A DNA stretch of 64,000 nt from DASXKD01 sp963703605 (lineage in GTDB: Bacteria; Actinomycetota; Actinomycetes; Streptosporangiales; Streptosporangiaceae), in the NCBI GenBank assembly GCA_963703605.1, contig CAVPFC010000041.1:105006-169005 (forward strand). Reading direction: 5' to 3'. Shown here piece after piece: positions 51,152 through 59,971 of the stretch. Every line of letters starts with the position of its first letter. The stretch's first letter is position 1. Made by a program: the position numbers and the translations under genes. The notes below the pieces were generated by a model. It ran no database searches, was not told the DNA's origin, and saw nothing but the letters and a program-made list of their open reading frames with translations.

Positions 51152-52126
51152 TCACCGCTGGGTCATGACCGGGTTGAGCCGGACCAGCCGCACCGGGTTC
51201 GTCTCATCGAGCTCGGCGACGGCTTCCCGTGATTTCACGAAGTCCGAGAACGAACGGTAACCCAGGGCCCGCTCGCTGAATGACGGGTCCATGCGCCTCA
51301 TCTGGCTCTTCACCTCGGAACTGTGCAGCCAGTCCGCGTCATCCTTTTCCTGGCCGAGTCGCAGCGCCCGCTCCAGGAGCCTGGTCGCCGCCTCCTGCGG
51401 GTCTTCGGAGTCAGGATCGGCCTCGTCGATGACCGCGGCGGCCGGCCGCCTGGCCCGGCGCGACCCCCGCGTGGGCGACGCCGTCCCGGGCTCGTCGGGT
51501 TCCGGCTGGGCGCCGGTCGCCTGGCCGGGCGGCGGCCGCACCGCATCGGCGGGTACAACGCCCGGCAGCGCGTCATACGTCACGAGCTCGTCACACGCCG
51601 CGGCGAGTGCCCTGCTGGTCGATCCGGCGACCCCGACACCCACCACGTACCGGCCCAGCCGCCGGCAACGCTGGGCGAGGGGGATGTAGTCAGAGTCCCC
51701 GGCCACGATCACCACATGGGTCAGGTCGGGCAGGCGGAACATGTCCTCCACCGCATCCACCGCCAGCCTGATGTCGGCGCCGTTCTTGGCGTAGGCGGCC
51801 GCCGGAAACAGCTGCACCAGGTCCACGGCCCGGCTGACGAGCTGGCCGCGGTATTCGGCGTTCACCGGGGCCGACCAGTCGGCGTAGGCGCGGGTGAGTA
51901 CCAGGGTGCCGAACGATGAGGCGAAGTCGATCACCGCGCCGACGTCCACCGTGGCACGGCGCACCTTCTCCGCCAGGTCGGGGTCAGCCGGCTTGTCCGC
52001 CAGGCTGAACCCGCGCACCTTGTCTCGCTGGAACTGCCCCCGGCCGTGCACCTGGTCGTACCGCGAGACCACGATGTTGTCGAAGTCGATGTAGACCGCG
52101 ACACGGGTGACACCAGCGTCGTTCAT
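51152..52126 (-). CDS. NYN-domain (PIN-like) RNase candidate with C-terminal LOTUS-like domain
   Basis: 324 residues from ATG 52126. NYN acidic residues in V-Y-I-D-F-D-N, A-D-I-R-L-A-V-D-A and A-G-D-S-D-Y-I-P. Middle: Pro/Arg-rich linker about residues 175-235. C-terminal about 85 residues (L-H-S-S-E-V-K-S-Q-M-R-R-M-D-P-S-F...Y-R-S-F-S-D-F-V) look like an OST-HTH/LOTUS RNA-binding module. LabA/DUF88-type proteins are predicted Mg-dependent RNases. Independent gene; stop is 62 nt from the amidohydrolase operon start. Confidence 0.88.
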   Translation of the reverse strand: MNDAGVTRVAVYIDFDNIVVSRYDQVHGRGQFQRDKVRGFSLADKPADPDLAEKVRRATVDVGAVIDFASSFGTLVLTRAYADWSAPVNAEYRGQLVSRAVDLVQLFPAAAYAKNGADIRLAVDAVEDMFRLPDLTHVVIVAGDSDYIPLAQRCRRLGRYVVGVGVAGSTSRALAAACDELVTYDALPGVVPADAVRPPPGQATGAQPEPDEPGTASPTRGSRRARRPAAAVIDEADPDSEDPQEAATRLLERALRLGQEKDDADWLHSSEVKSQMRRMDPSFSERALGYRSFSDFVKSREAVAELDETNPVRLVRLNPVMTQR

Positions 52127-52237
52127 CGCCACTCTTCTCGCCAGGGCGCCCCTCGGGGCGGGCACGCGGCCGTGGCACCCCAAAAGGTAATCCGAGCCCG
52201 CCCAGCCAGACGACGATAGCCCGGCGGCAGGGCCGTG

Positions 52238-52441
52238 TTAGAGCGGGTGGACTTCCTCTGCCTGGGGGCCCTTGCGGCCCGGGCCGGCGGTGTAGGAGAC
52301 GCGCTGGTTCTCCTGCAGCGTGCGGAAGCCGTCCGCCTGGATGGCGGAGTGGTGCACGAATACATCGGCGGTCCCGTCGTCGGGCGCGATGAAGCCGTAT
52401 CCCTTGTCAGCGTTGAACCACTTGACGGTGCCTTCAGCCAT
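52238..52441 (-). CDS. Cold-shock domain protein (CspA family)
   Basis: 67 residues from ATG 52441 after AAGGA. G-T-V-K-W-F-N-A-D-K-G-Y-G-F-I (RNP1), D-V-F-V-H-H-S-A-I (RNP2-like; the first His is usually Phe/His variable). Single-stranded nucleic-acid chaperone. Upstream the frame stays open as a GC-rich leader, so a long 5' UTR as in other csp genes is likely. The 495-nt gap to the FMN reductase holds this leader and nothing else recognisable. Confidence 0.95.
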   Translation of the reverse strand: MAEGTVKWFNADKGYGFIAPDDGTADVFVHHSAIQADGFRTLQENQRVSYTAGPGRKGPQAEEVHPL

Positions 52442-52936
52442 GTCCTTAATCCCGTCGAGACGATCGACCGGGTGCACGGGTGCGCACCCCGGGTTGCCGC
52501 GACCGCCGGCCAGGAAGACCTGGCCCTGTGTACTCATGGCGCCCGCTGTCAGAAGTTCGCAGGTGCAGGTACACATGACGAATTCCAGCTACAACCAGCA
52601 CCCAGTAAACACCATGCGCGGCACCTGGCGTGCACAACTCAACCGCCCCGCGCCCGGCTCCTCGTGCTGGCGCCCGAGCGATCCGGCTGCCCGGCGAGCC
52701 CGGCATGTGCCCATGTGGCGCTGGCCACGAAACACCGGGAAACCGGGGGCCAGGTGCGCCACCCGGAAGGCGTAAAGCACCCAAGAAGGCTGCCACGAAT
52801 CGGCTTCGGCCTGGATTAGCATCCACCTGAGTCTTTGGCACCGCCCAAACGCCACCGGCACCCGCCACGGCGAACGGGCTCGCCGGTATGACCGCGCGGC
52901 GTACGCTCAGATACCGGGTCACTGGAGGGAGACGCC

Positions 52937-53581
52937 GTGGTCAGACCGGTGCGCGTGGTAGGCCTGGGCGGTTCGCTGCGAGCCGCCTCCACCAGCCTGA
53001 CCGCGCTCAAGACGGCGCTGGAGGGGGCCGCCGCGGCCGGTGCCGAGGTTCAGCCCATCTGGGTCCGCGACCTGGGCCTGCCGCTGTACACCGCCGAACA
53101 CGCGATCCCGGCGGGCGCGCACGAGTTCGCCGACGCCGTGTACCGGGCCGATGCGATGATCTGGTCCAGCCCGACCTACCACGGCTCGGTCAGCGGCTCG
53201 TTCAAGAACGCCCTGGACTGGCTGATCCTGCTGGCCGAGCGCGATCCGCCGTACCTGTCGAACAAGCCGATCGGGCTGGTTTCCACCGCCGGCGGGGTGC
53301 AGGGGCTACAGGCGGTCAACTCGATGGACTTCATCGCCCGCGCGCTGCGCGGCTGGAGCGTTCCGCTGGTGCAGCCCGTGCCACAGGCGTGGCGATCGTT
53401 TGACCCGGACGGGCAGCTGACCGACGACGCTATCGCCGGGCAACTGCGCGCCCTCGGTACCGAGGTCGTCCGCGCCGCCCGCCAGTTCCAGGCCGAAGGC
53501 ACCTGCGACTACGCCGACGACCGGCAGTTCGCTCCCCACGGCCGTGCCGCCCGGCCCGAGGCCAGCAGCCCAGCGTCGTAG
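52937..53581 (+). CDS. NADPH-dependent FMN reductase / flavodoxin-fold oxidoreductase
   Basis: 214 residues, GTG start with GGAGGGAG SD. G-L-G-G-S-L-R-A-A-S-T-S (FMN phosphate loop), S-S-P-T-Y-H-G-S-V-S-G-S-F-K-N-A-L-D-W (flavin ring contact), and S-T-A-G-G-V-Q-G. Cytoplasmic flavin or quinone reductase; could supply reduced FMN. Monocistronic and convergent with the MarR gene. Confidence 0.9.
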   Translation: MVRPVRVVGLGGSLRAASTSLTALKTALEGAAAAGAEVQPIWVRDLGLPLYTAEHAIPAGAHEFADAVYRADAMIWSSPTYHGSVSGSFKNALDWLILLAERDPPYLSNKPIGLVSTAGGVQGLQAVNSMDFIARALRGWSVPLVQPVPQAWRSFDPDGQLTDDAIAGQLRALGTEVVRAARQFQAEGTCDYADDRQFAPHGRAARPEASSPAS

Positions 53582-53641
53582 CGGCGGCGGTCACGGCACA
53601 CGCCGATCGTGGCGGCGGGGGTTGCGTCAGGGCGGGCTGGT

Positions 53642-54109
53642 TCAGCCGTGGGTGTCCTGCTGGTGCAGCTCGGTTTCGAGCAGGTCCATGGCCTTGAGGA
53701 AGGCTTGCTGCTCGCTGGGGGTGAGCTGGTCCAGGACGCGGGCCAGCGGTTTTGCGGCGCCGTCGAGCCAGTGGTCGATCAGGGTCGCCTGACCGGGGAT
53801 GATCCGGACGATCGTGCGCCGCCGGTCGGCCGGGTCGGGGCGCCGCTCGACCAGGCCTGCCCGGTCAAGGTCGGCGAGGACGCCGCTGACCGTGGGGAGG
53901 GTCAGGCCCAGCTGGGCGGCCAGCTCTCCGACGGTGAGCGGGCCGCCACGGATCTGTTCGAGCGCGGCGACGTGCCGCGGGCTCAGCGGCGCCGGCGCGG
54001 GCGCGGCGCGGTCTTGCCAGCGCCGCATTCCCCTGGTCACCCGGGGAAAAAGCTGCATCAGGCGCAGGCACAGCACGGAGTGCTCAGAGCTGCCCGCCTG
54101 GTCTGCCAT
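53642..54109 (-). CDS. MarR-family transcriptional regulator
   Basis: 155 residues from ATG 54109 with GGAAGG upstream; the longer open frame is a shadow of the YceI gene. Winged helix L-T-V-G-E-L-A-A-Q-L-G-L-T-L-P-T-V-S-G-V-L-A-D-L-D-R-A-G-L-V-E-R-R-P-D-P-A-D-R-R-R-T, the canonical MarR wing. Divergent from yceI, with a perfect TTTTGATATCAAAA palindrome between them, the expected operator. Confidence 0.92.
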   Translation of the reverse strand: MADQAGSSEHSVLCLRLMQLFPRVTRGMRRWQDRAAPAPAPLSPRHVAALEQIRGGPLTVGELAAQLGLTLPTVSGVLADLDRAGLVERRPDPADRRRTIVRIIPGQATLIDHWLDGAAKPLARVLDQLTPSEQQAFLKAMDLLETELHQQDTHG

Positions 54110-54142
54110 GGCCCTGCCTTCCTGGTGCGCGCCCCTCCGGCC

Positions 54143-54183
54143 TTGACACCCAGGGCCAAGTCTATATGCTTTTGATATCAAAA
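54143..54183. promoter_or_regulatory. yceI promoter with MarR-type operator
   Basis: TTGACA (54143-54148) and TATGCT (54165-54170) with a 16-bp spacer form a good promoter toward the YceI gene. The 14-bp perfect palindrome TTTTGATATCAAAA (54170-54183) overlaps its -10 end. An AT-rich palindrome in a GC-rich gap is strong evidence of an operator for the adjacent MarR protein. Confidence 0.7.
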
Positions 54184-54220
54184 CTATTTTCTTACAGGAA
54201 CGAAATATACGGAGGCTGGC

Positions 54221-54769
54221 ATGACGCCGCAGGAACAGCTGACCACCCCGGCGCTGGAGGCGCTGATCAACGACGGCACGCTCACCGGGTCGTGGACCCT
54301 GGACCCCGCCAGGTCCCAGGTCCTGCTGGAAACCAGGCACACCTGGGGCCTCCTCCCGCTGCACGGCGCCTTCGGCCAGGTCACCGGCAACGGCACGGTG
54401 ACCGCGGCCGGCCAGGTCAGCGGTACCGTCACCGTGGCGGCCGGGTCGATCGACACCAAGAGCAAGATGCGCGACAAGGACCTGCGCTCGGCCAAGGTCT
54501 TCGACGCCGCCAACCACCCGGACATCACCTACACCGTCGATGGCATGCAGCCCACCACCGGGGGCGTCCGGGTAGCCGGCAGCCTGACCGTCCGCGGCCG
54601 CACCCGCCCTCTCTCCTTCGACGCCAAGGTCTCCGCCACCGGCGAAGAGGTGCGACTGGACGCCGAGGTCCCGGTCAACCGGGCGGACTTCGGCCTGACA
54701 TACAGCCCCCTGCGCATGGCGCCGATGAACAACACCATCGTCATCCACGCCGTGTTCACCCGCCAGTAA
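54221..54769 (+). CDS. YceI-family lipid-binding protein
   Basis: 182 residues, ATG with GGAGG SD. G-S-W-T-L-D-P-A-R-S-Q-V at the domain start, G-S-I-D-T-K-S-K-M-R-D-K-D-L-R-S, T-Y-T-V-D-G, L-T-V-R-G-R-T-R-P-L. YceI lipocalin-like barrels bind polyisoprenoids. No signal peptide, as usual for actinobacterial members. Probably repressed by the divergent MarR regulator. Confidence 0.92.
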   Translation: MTPQEQLTTPALEALINDGTLTGSWTLDPARSQVLLETRHTWGLLPLHGAFGQVTGNGTVTAAGQVSGTVTVAAGSIDTKSKMRDKDLRSAKVFDAANHPDITYTVDGMQPTTGGVRVAGSLTVRGRTRPLSFDAKVSATGEEVRLDAEVPVNRADFGLTYSPLRMAPMNNTIVIHAVFTRQ

Positions 54770-54935
54770 AAGCCACGGCGCCGCACCCGGCGGCCTGCGT
54801 CAGGTCTCCGATCCATGCTGGCATCCGGGCGCGGCGGCAAGCGCGGCTGAGATTGGCGAACCCCGGCTGGGCCTGGCGGCCAAGCCCGTCCCGTTCTCGT
54901 TCCTCGCCTGAGCGGTCCTCGCGAGTCTCGCCGAG

Positions 54936-55130
54936 TTACAGGCTGATGGTCCGGCCCCATCCTGGCTCGTCCGGGTTGGGACGTGCCTCGCGCTTCACTT
55001 CCCGGGGGACAACCTCGGGCTGTGCCTCGACCGTCCTGGTCTGCTCATTTGGGAGCTCGGCCGCGACCTTTTCGCGATTGTTCCCGGCCCTGCTGCGAAA
55101 CAGACCCATAGCGTTGCGAAAGAGACCCAT
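54936..55130 (-). CDS. Small hypothetical protein
   Basis: 64 residues from ATG 55130: M-G-L-F-R-N-A-M-G-L-F-R-S-R-A-G, then a charged, Pro/Glu-rich tail ending W-G-R-T-I-S-L. An in-frame start at 55169 would add 13 residues. The repeated M-G-L-F-R start is odd. No family recognised; no clear SD. Kept because the codon usage and the charged composition look more protein-like than the shadow frames. Confidence 0.35.
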   Translation of the reverse strand: MGLFRNAMGLFRSRAGNNREKVAAELPNEQTRTVEAQPEVVPREVKREARPNPDEPGWGRTISL

Positions 55131-55329
55131 GGCGTGATCATAGGCCGCCGACTTGCGGGCTTCTCGCATCTAGGGCTGAGGGGCATTTCAGCCGGCGGGT
55201 CCAAGTGTGTTCCGTGCCTACCAGAGGCAGTCGGACGAGTGGCCCGGCTGCGGAAACCGCGCTGGCCGGCAGGCCGGGGACGTGGTGCTGCGTCTATGCG
55301 ACCGGGTGGGCAGGTGAAACGATCGTCGC

Positions 55330-57714
55330 GTGACGCAGCCGGGCGCGATTCAGATCACCGATCAGCTGGAGCGCCGGATCCGCAAGCCGATCGACGGGCT
55401 GCGCTGCATCGTGTCCTGCATTGGGATACTCGTCCTGGCAGTGGCCGCCGTGGCGGCGGCCGCGACCACGACGGGGGTGGAGATCGACATCGTGGGCGCA
55501 AGCCGGCGACTGCCCCACGCCCTGCTCGTCGTTGCCCCCCGGATTGCGCTGTTCGCGCTGCTGGTCCTGCCCGTGGCACTCGCTGTCTCCGAGCTCGTCA
55601 GGCGTCAGGTTCGCCATCTCGCCGAGGCGGTCGCCACCGGCCTGCTGGCCGGCGCCGCGGCCGAGGTCGCCAATATCCTGCTCTCGCACCCCGCCGCCGC
55701 CCGGCTCTACGACGCGATCATCATGTCTCGCCCGGGTGTCAGCCACGTCGACGCCCTCGACCCTTACCTGGTTGGCCTGGTCGCCTACGCCACCATGATC
55801 GGGCTGGCCGGGCGGCCGGGCTGGCGGAATGCGCTGGGGCTGGCGATCGGCCTGTATGCGATCGTGCAGCTGGCGGCATCGCACACCACCGTTCTGTCTG
55901 TCCTGATCACGTTGCTGGTCGGCCGCGCGATCGGCCTCGCCGTCCGGTATGGGGCGGGTACGACGTCGCAGCGTCCCTCAGCCCGGGACATCGCCGCGGC
56001 GCTATCCACCGGGGACCTGGCAGTGACCGCCATCCGGCGGGTACGCCTGGCCGGTCCCGGGGCGGCCGGATCCCGTCACTACGCGGTGGCGACACAGGAC
56101 GGCAGCCAGCTCGACGTGGTCGTGTTCGACAGGGACCAGCAGGCGGCCGGCGCGTTCTACCGGCTGTACCGGTTGGTCCGGGTGCAGGGACAGGTGTCAC
56201 GCAACGCCCCGCTGTCGGTCGACCACACGGTCGAGCGCAGGGCCCTTCTCTCCTACGCGACCGCGGACGCGGGCGTACCCACGCCACGGTTGCGCACCCT
56301 GGTGCGGGTCGGGCCCGAAGCCGCCGTGCTGGCCTACGATCACTGCGAGGGGACCGCGCTGGCGCAGCGGAATCCCGGGTGCACCGATGCCGAGCTCGGG
56401 TGCATCTGGGACACGGTGAACCAGTTGCACGCGCACCATGTCACCCACCGCGCGCTCACCGCCGACCGCATCTTTTTCACAGCCGACGACCGGGTCATGC
56501 TGCTCGACCCCGGGGACGGCGACGTCGCCGCGAGCGACCTGCAAATGCGCCTTGACAATGCCCAGCTAATCGCCGAGCTCGCGTTGTTCGCGGGGCCGGA
56601 GAAGTCCGCGGGGCTGGCGGTTGAGAAGGTCGGCGGGAGCGAGCTGGTGACCGTGCTGCCGTTGCTACAGCCGATCGCGCTGGCCCGTTCCACCAGGAAG
56701 GCGCTGCGACGCAGGCGCGACGTCCTGCCGACCGTCCGTAAGATGCTGCTGGCGGCCGTGCCCGGCCGCGAAGTCACGCCGGTACAGCTAGAGCGCATCC
56801 GGCCGCGGACCCTGGTGACGCTGGTCGCGAGCGTCGCCGCCCTCTACCTGCTGGCCGGCGAGCTCGCCCGGGCCAGTCTCGGGAGCGTGCTGGAATCGGC
56901 GGACTGGCGCTGGGGGCTCGCGGCGCTGGCGCTGTCGGCGGTGACCTACGTGGGCGCGGCGCTGTCGCTGTCCGGGTTCGTTGCCGAACGGCTGAACTTT
57001 CCCCGCACTCTCCTCGTCCAGCTGGCCGGCTCCTTCGTCACGCTGGTGACGCCTGCCGCCGTCGGGGGTGCGGCGCTGAACGTCCGGTACCTACAGCGCA
57101 GGAAGATCCCGGCGCCGGTCGCTGTGGCCAGCGTTGGCGTGTCCCAGGTGGCGGCCTTCGTCCTGCACATCCTGCTGCTCCTCGTGTTCGCCGCGATCGC
57201 GGGATCCGGGACGAGTAGCTCGATTAGGCCACCGACGTGGGCTTACTTCGTGCTGGCCGGCCTCGTGGTACTGGCAGGCGTGGTGCTCGCCATCCCCGCC
57301 GGACGGCGACTGGTCCGAGCGCGCTTGTCGCCGACCTTCGCTCAGGTACTGCCGCGGCTGCTCGAGATCGCGCAGCATCCACGCAAGCTCGCCGAGGGTA
57401 TTGGCGGTGCGCTGCTGCTGAGCCTCACGTACATCTTGTGCCTGGCCGCGTGCGTGGCGGCGTTCGGCAGGTCCGTTCCCTTCGCGAAGATCGGCTTTGT
57501 GTACCTGACCGGAAGCGCGATCGGCTCGATCTTTCCCACCCCGGGCGGGCTGGGCGCGGTCGAGGCCGCGCTGACCGCCGGCCTCACCGCCGCGGGCCTG
57601 CCAGGCGCCGTCGCGGTCAGCGCGGTGCTGCTGTTCCGGGTGCTCACGTTCTGGCTTCCAGTGCCCTTCGGCTGGGGCGCGCTGAACTTCCTGGAGCACC
57701 AGCACGACCTGTGA
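55330..57714 (+). CDS. Lysylphosphatidylglycerol-synthase-type flippase with degenerate kinase domain
   Basis: 794 residues. Six or so N-terminal TM helices (about 20-210). A soluble domain about 225-450 looks like a protein-kinase/APH fold: L-D-V-V-V-F-D-R-D, A-V-L-A-Y-D-H-C-E-G, L-H-A-H-H-V-T-H-R-A-L-T-A-D-R-I-F-F, V-M-L-L-D-P-G-D-G. In place of H-R-D it has H-R-A and in place of D-F-G it has D-P-G, so catalysis is doubtful. C-terminal UPF0104/LPG_synthase_TM domain (about 480-794) with P-A-A-V-G-G-A-A-L-N and T-P-G-G-L-G-A-V-E-A-A-L. Likely lipid flippase or sensor of membrane lipid. Convergent overlap of 71 nt with the next YceI gene. Confidence 0.85.
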   Translation: MTQPGAIQITDQLERRIRKPIDGLRCIVSCIGILVLAVAAVAAAATTTGVEIDIVGASRRLPHALLVVAPRIALFALLVLPVALAVSELVRRQVRHLAEAVATGLLAGAAAEVANILLSHPAAARLYDAIIMSRPGVSHVDALDPYLVGLVAYATMIGLAGRPGWRNALGLAIGLYAIVQLAASHTTVLSVLITLLVGRAIGLAVRYGAGTTSQRPSARDIAAALSTGDLAVTAIRRVRLAGPGAAGSRHYAVATQDGSQLDVVVFDRDQQAAGAFYRLYRLVRVQGQVSRNAPLSVDHTVERRALLSYATADAGVPTPRLRTLVRVGPEAAVLAYDHCEGTALAQRNPGCTDAELGCIWDTVNQLHAHHVTHRALTADRIFFTADDRVMLLDPGDGDVAASDLQMRLDNAQLIAELALFAGPEKSAGLAVEKVGGSELVTVLPLLQPIALARSTRKALRRRRDVLPTVRKMLLAAVPGREVTPVQLERIRPRTLVTLVASVAALYLLAGELARASLGSVLESADWRWGLAALALSAVTYVGAALSLSGFVAERLNFPRTLLVQLAGSFVTLVTPAAVGGAALNVRYLQRRKIPAPVAVASVGVSQVAAFVLHILLLLVFAAIAGSGTSSSIRPPTWAYFVLAGLVVLAGVVLAIPAGRRLVRARLSPTFAQVLPRLLEIAQHPRKLAEGIGGALLLSLTYILCLAACVAAFGRSVPFAKIGFVYLTGSAIGSIFPTPGGLGAVEAALTAGLTAAGLPGAVAVSAVLLFRVLTFWLPVPFGWGALNFLEHQHDL

Positions 57715-58279
57715 CACCCTGCGGGCCGCGCAGGTCGGGTTCGAGAAGAAACGAGCACGTCATCGGTATGCACCGGCTCAGGCCGGGAATCCAATGCGGG
57801 GTTATCCACCTCGAGTCCAGGGTCCAGCTGGCGGCGACACGGACATACGGCGAGTCACCGCCCGGCTCGCTGTCACGGTCCAGATCGAGCTGGCAGGCCA
57901 GCTCATGCTCGGCGCCCTTGACCCGCAGGCGGCCGACCGCCCGCCATCCGGCTGGCACCCAGGCCAGCAGCTCGGACCGGAAGCTGATCTCGGGGAAGGC
58001 CCATGCGTCCAGAAAGCTGGGCCCGGCCAGCTCCCGGTCCAGCATGCGGGATCCGGTGTTGACCTGGCCCGCCCTGGCGGCCAGGTACGCCGCGCAGTCT
58101 TCGATCTGCTCGGCAATGAGCACCCGGCCGGTCAGGGGCAGTCGTCCCCGCACCTGCCGCCCGGCAGCCCTCGCGGCGAACGACACATACGAATGCGCCG
58201 GATCGACCCGCCAGCTGCCGGGCGCCGGGCGCAGCAGCGCGCCGGGCTTGAGCTGAACGCCAGGCCTCGTCATGGTCAT
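57644..58279 (-). CDS. YceI-like protein, divergent
   Basis: 211 residues from ATG 58279 (GGGAG 6 nt upstream; ATG 58285 sits too close to that SD). G-S-W-R-V-D-P-A-H-S-Y-V-S-F-A-A-R at the start of the barrel, G-S-R-M-L-D-R-E-L, and W-A-F-P-E-I-S-F-R-S keep the YceI order. The C-terminal 40 residues are a charged tail that lies antisense to the LPG-synthase-like gene. Second YceI in 4 kb, not closely similar to the first. It sits tail to tail with a membrane lipid protein. Confidence 0.72.
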   Translation of the reverse strand: MTMTRPGVQLKPGALLRPAPGSWRVDPAHSYVSFAARAAGRQVRGRLPLTGRVLIAEQIEDCAAYLAARAGQVNTGSRMLDRELAGPSFLDAWAFPEISFRSELLAWVPAGWRAVGRLRVKGAEHELACQLDLDRDSEPGGDSPYVRVAASWTLDSRWITPHWIPGLSRCIPMTCSFLLEPDLRGPQGVTGRAGAPGSSARPSRRALEART

Positions 58280-58438
58280 GACCATCTCCCTTGTTTGCCG
58301 GGCCAGCGAACCGACTGGCTCCTGGCCAGGCGCCCCGGCCTACATCAGCGAAGGCACCTACGGGCCAGTTCAGTTACTAACACGAGTAGTAGATGGACTT
58401 TGTTCATCAGATGAAGCCGGCTGGCTGGCCGCCGGCTG

Positions 58439-58822
58439 CTAGATGGCCGGCCAGTCGGCGCTGCTTTGCCCGCCGGAGGGTTTGTCGCGGCTGGTCTCGG
58501 CCGCGATCGCGAGAGCTTGCAGCGTGGCTGCTGGCGGCTGTCCGGTGGCCTCGTGCACCTGGAGAAGCAGCAACTGGGAAACGATGTGCAGGCCGGCCAG
58601 GAGGTCGCCGAGAGCCACGGGATCCTCGATGGGCAGGGACCGGACGGCCCAGGCTTGCAATTCTGGTGAGTCGAGGCTCGCGGTGAGCAGCCCGATGGCT
58701 AGCTGGATCGCTTCGGCAGTGGTCTGGCCGCGGGCGGCGCCCGTCTCCGGCGCGCCACGGTGCCGGCGGTTGATACGGCGCCACCATCGGCCGTGGTGCG
58801 GTTCGCCGGTTGTGTTCCTCAT
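58439..58822 (-). CDS. Hypothetical protein, helical
   Basis: 127 residues from ATG 58822 with GGGAGGG SD. Basic N-terminus (H-G-R-W-W-R-R-I-N-R-R) followed by helices A-I-Q-L-A-I-G-L-L-T-A-S-L-D-S-P-E-L-Q-A-W-A and L-G-D-L-L-A-G-L-H-I-V-S-Q-L-L-L-L-Q-V-H-E-A-T-G. No family recognised; similar short proteins with a G-L-L...L-L-L-Q pattern occur in actinomycetes. 195 nt with nothing recognisable separate it from the M56 gene. Confidence 0.55.
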   Translation of the reverse strand: MRNTTGEPHHGRWWRRINRRHRGAPETGAARGQTTAEAIQLAIGLLTASLDSPELQAWAVRSLPIEDPVALGDLLAGLHIVSQLLLLQVHEATGQPPAATLQALAIAAETSRDKPSGGQSSADWPAI

Positions 58823-59017
58823 CTGGCCCTCCCGGCCCCTGCTTGCGTTCCGTTGCGGTTGCGGCGGCCTGCGGCATGTAACGGGCGCTCGGATTGGTTC
58901 ATCCGCTCGCGGCGGTGCGCAGCCGCGTCCCTGTTCTGATGCAAAACGGCCTGCGGGTGACAACCGGCCGTCCGGGAGCTGCCCCGCCGCCGGGGCCAGC
59001 GCGGCCGTTCCGGCCTG

Positions 59018-59971
59018 CTATGCGGCGGGCACCCGGCCCAGTGCGAGCGCTACGACGGCCGGGGTCAGCGCGACCAGTACGGGGGTGAGGGCGAGCGTGG
59101 CGGCGGTGGCGCGCAGCAGGTGCCGGCGCAGCCGCCCCAGCGGTTCGGCCGGGCCCAGCAGCCGGTGGATTCGCTGCACCGCGTCGGTGGCCGCCGCGGC
59201 GAGGGCCGGCGCGGGGGCGGCGCGGGCGGGCGTGGCGAGCACGACCAAGGCGGACGCTAGCGTCGCCGGGTCGGCGGCGCGGATGGCCGCGTCGTCGGCG
59301 TGCAGTTCTACCAGCCCTGCCACCTGCGCCTCCGCATCGCGCAGCAGCGGCAGGAACGGGAGCACCTGGCGCCCGATCCGGGCCGCCGCCTTCAGCGCGT
59401 GGTGATGGCCGGCCAAGTGCGCTCGTTCATGTGCCAGAACCGCATCGAGTTCGCCGGGGTGCAGCGCCCCTATCGCACCGGTCGTCACGATCACGGTCGG
59501 GCACCGGCCAGCGACGCAGTAGGCGGCCAGCTGCGGGTGCTCCACGACCACAGCCCCCAGGGCCGGCTCAAGATGCCCGGCCAGCCGGGCGGTCTGCGCG
59601 TGCCGGAGCGCCTGGCGCCTGACGGCACGCAGGTGGGTGACGGCGGTCAGCGCGGTTCGGGCTACCACCGCGCCCGCCAGGATCAGGCCGAGTTCGGCCA
59701 CGGTGGCGCCACCGGGGGTGGCGTACAGGGCGCGCAGCCGCCGCACGCACGCCCCGATCAACAGGCTCAGCCCGCCGCCGAGGGCGGTGGCGTGCACCGC
59801 CAGCGTCAGCCCGGCCAGCCCAACTGCCGCCACGACCGACCATCCGGCGGCCAGGTAGGTGAGGGCGCCGAGCAGCGGCGCCCGGGCCGTCCACTGCGCG
59901 CGGGCGAGCACCCGCGCACCCAGGATGCCAACGCTGCCGGCGTACGCCAGCAAGATGACCGCGACGGTCAC
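59018..59971 (-). CDS. M56-family (BlaR1-like) membrane metallopeptidase
   Basis: 317 residues, GTG start overlapping the BlaI stop (GTGA). Several TM helices and the zinc motif V-L-A-H-E-R-A-H-L-A-G-H-H-H, with E-L-H-A-D-D as a downstream third-ligand candidate. No extracellular penicillin-binding domain, so it senses something other than a beta-lactam directly. In such pairs the peptidase inactivates the adjacent BlaI-type repressor. Confidence 0.9.
   Translation of the reverse strand: MTVAVILLAYAGSVGILGARVLARAQWTARAPLLGALTYLAAGWSVVAAVGLAGLTLAVHATALGGGLSLLIGACVRRLRALYATPGGATVAELGLILAGAVVARTALTAVTHLRAVRRQALRHAQTARLAGHLEPALGAVVVEHPQLAAYCVAGRCPTVIVTTGAIGALHPGELDAVLAHERAHLAGHHHALKAAARIGRQVLPFLPLLRDAEAQVAGLVELHADDAAIRAADPATLASALVVLATPARAAPAPALAAAATDAVQRIHRLLGPAEPLGRLRRHLLRATAATLALTPVLVALTPAVVALALGRVPAA

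Noticed and set aside
52446..52922. Minus-strand open frames upstream of the cold-shock gene
   Set aside because: No start signal or domain; better explained as the long leader typical of cold-shock genes.
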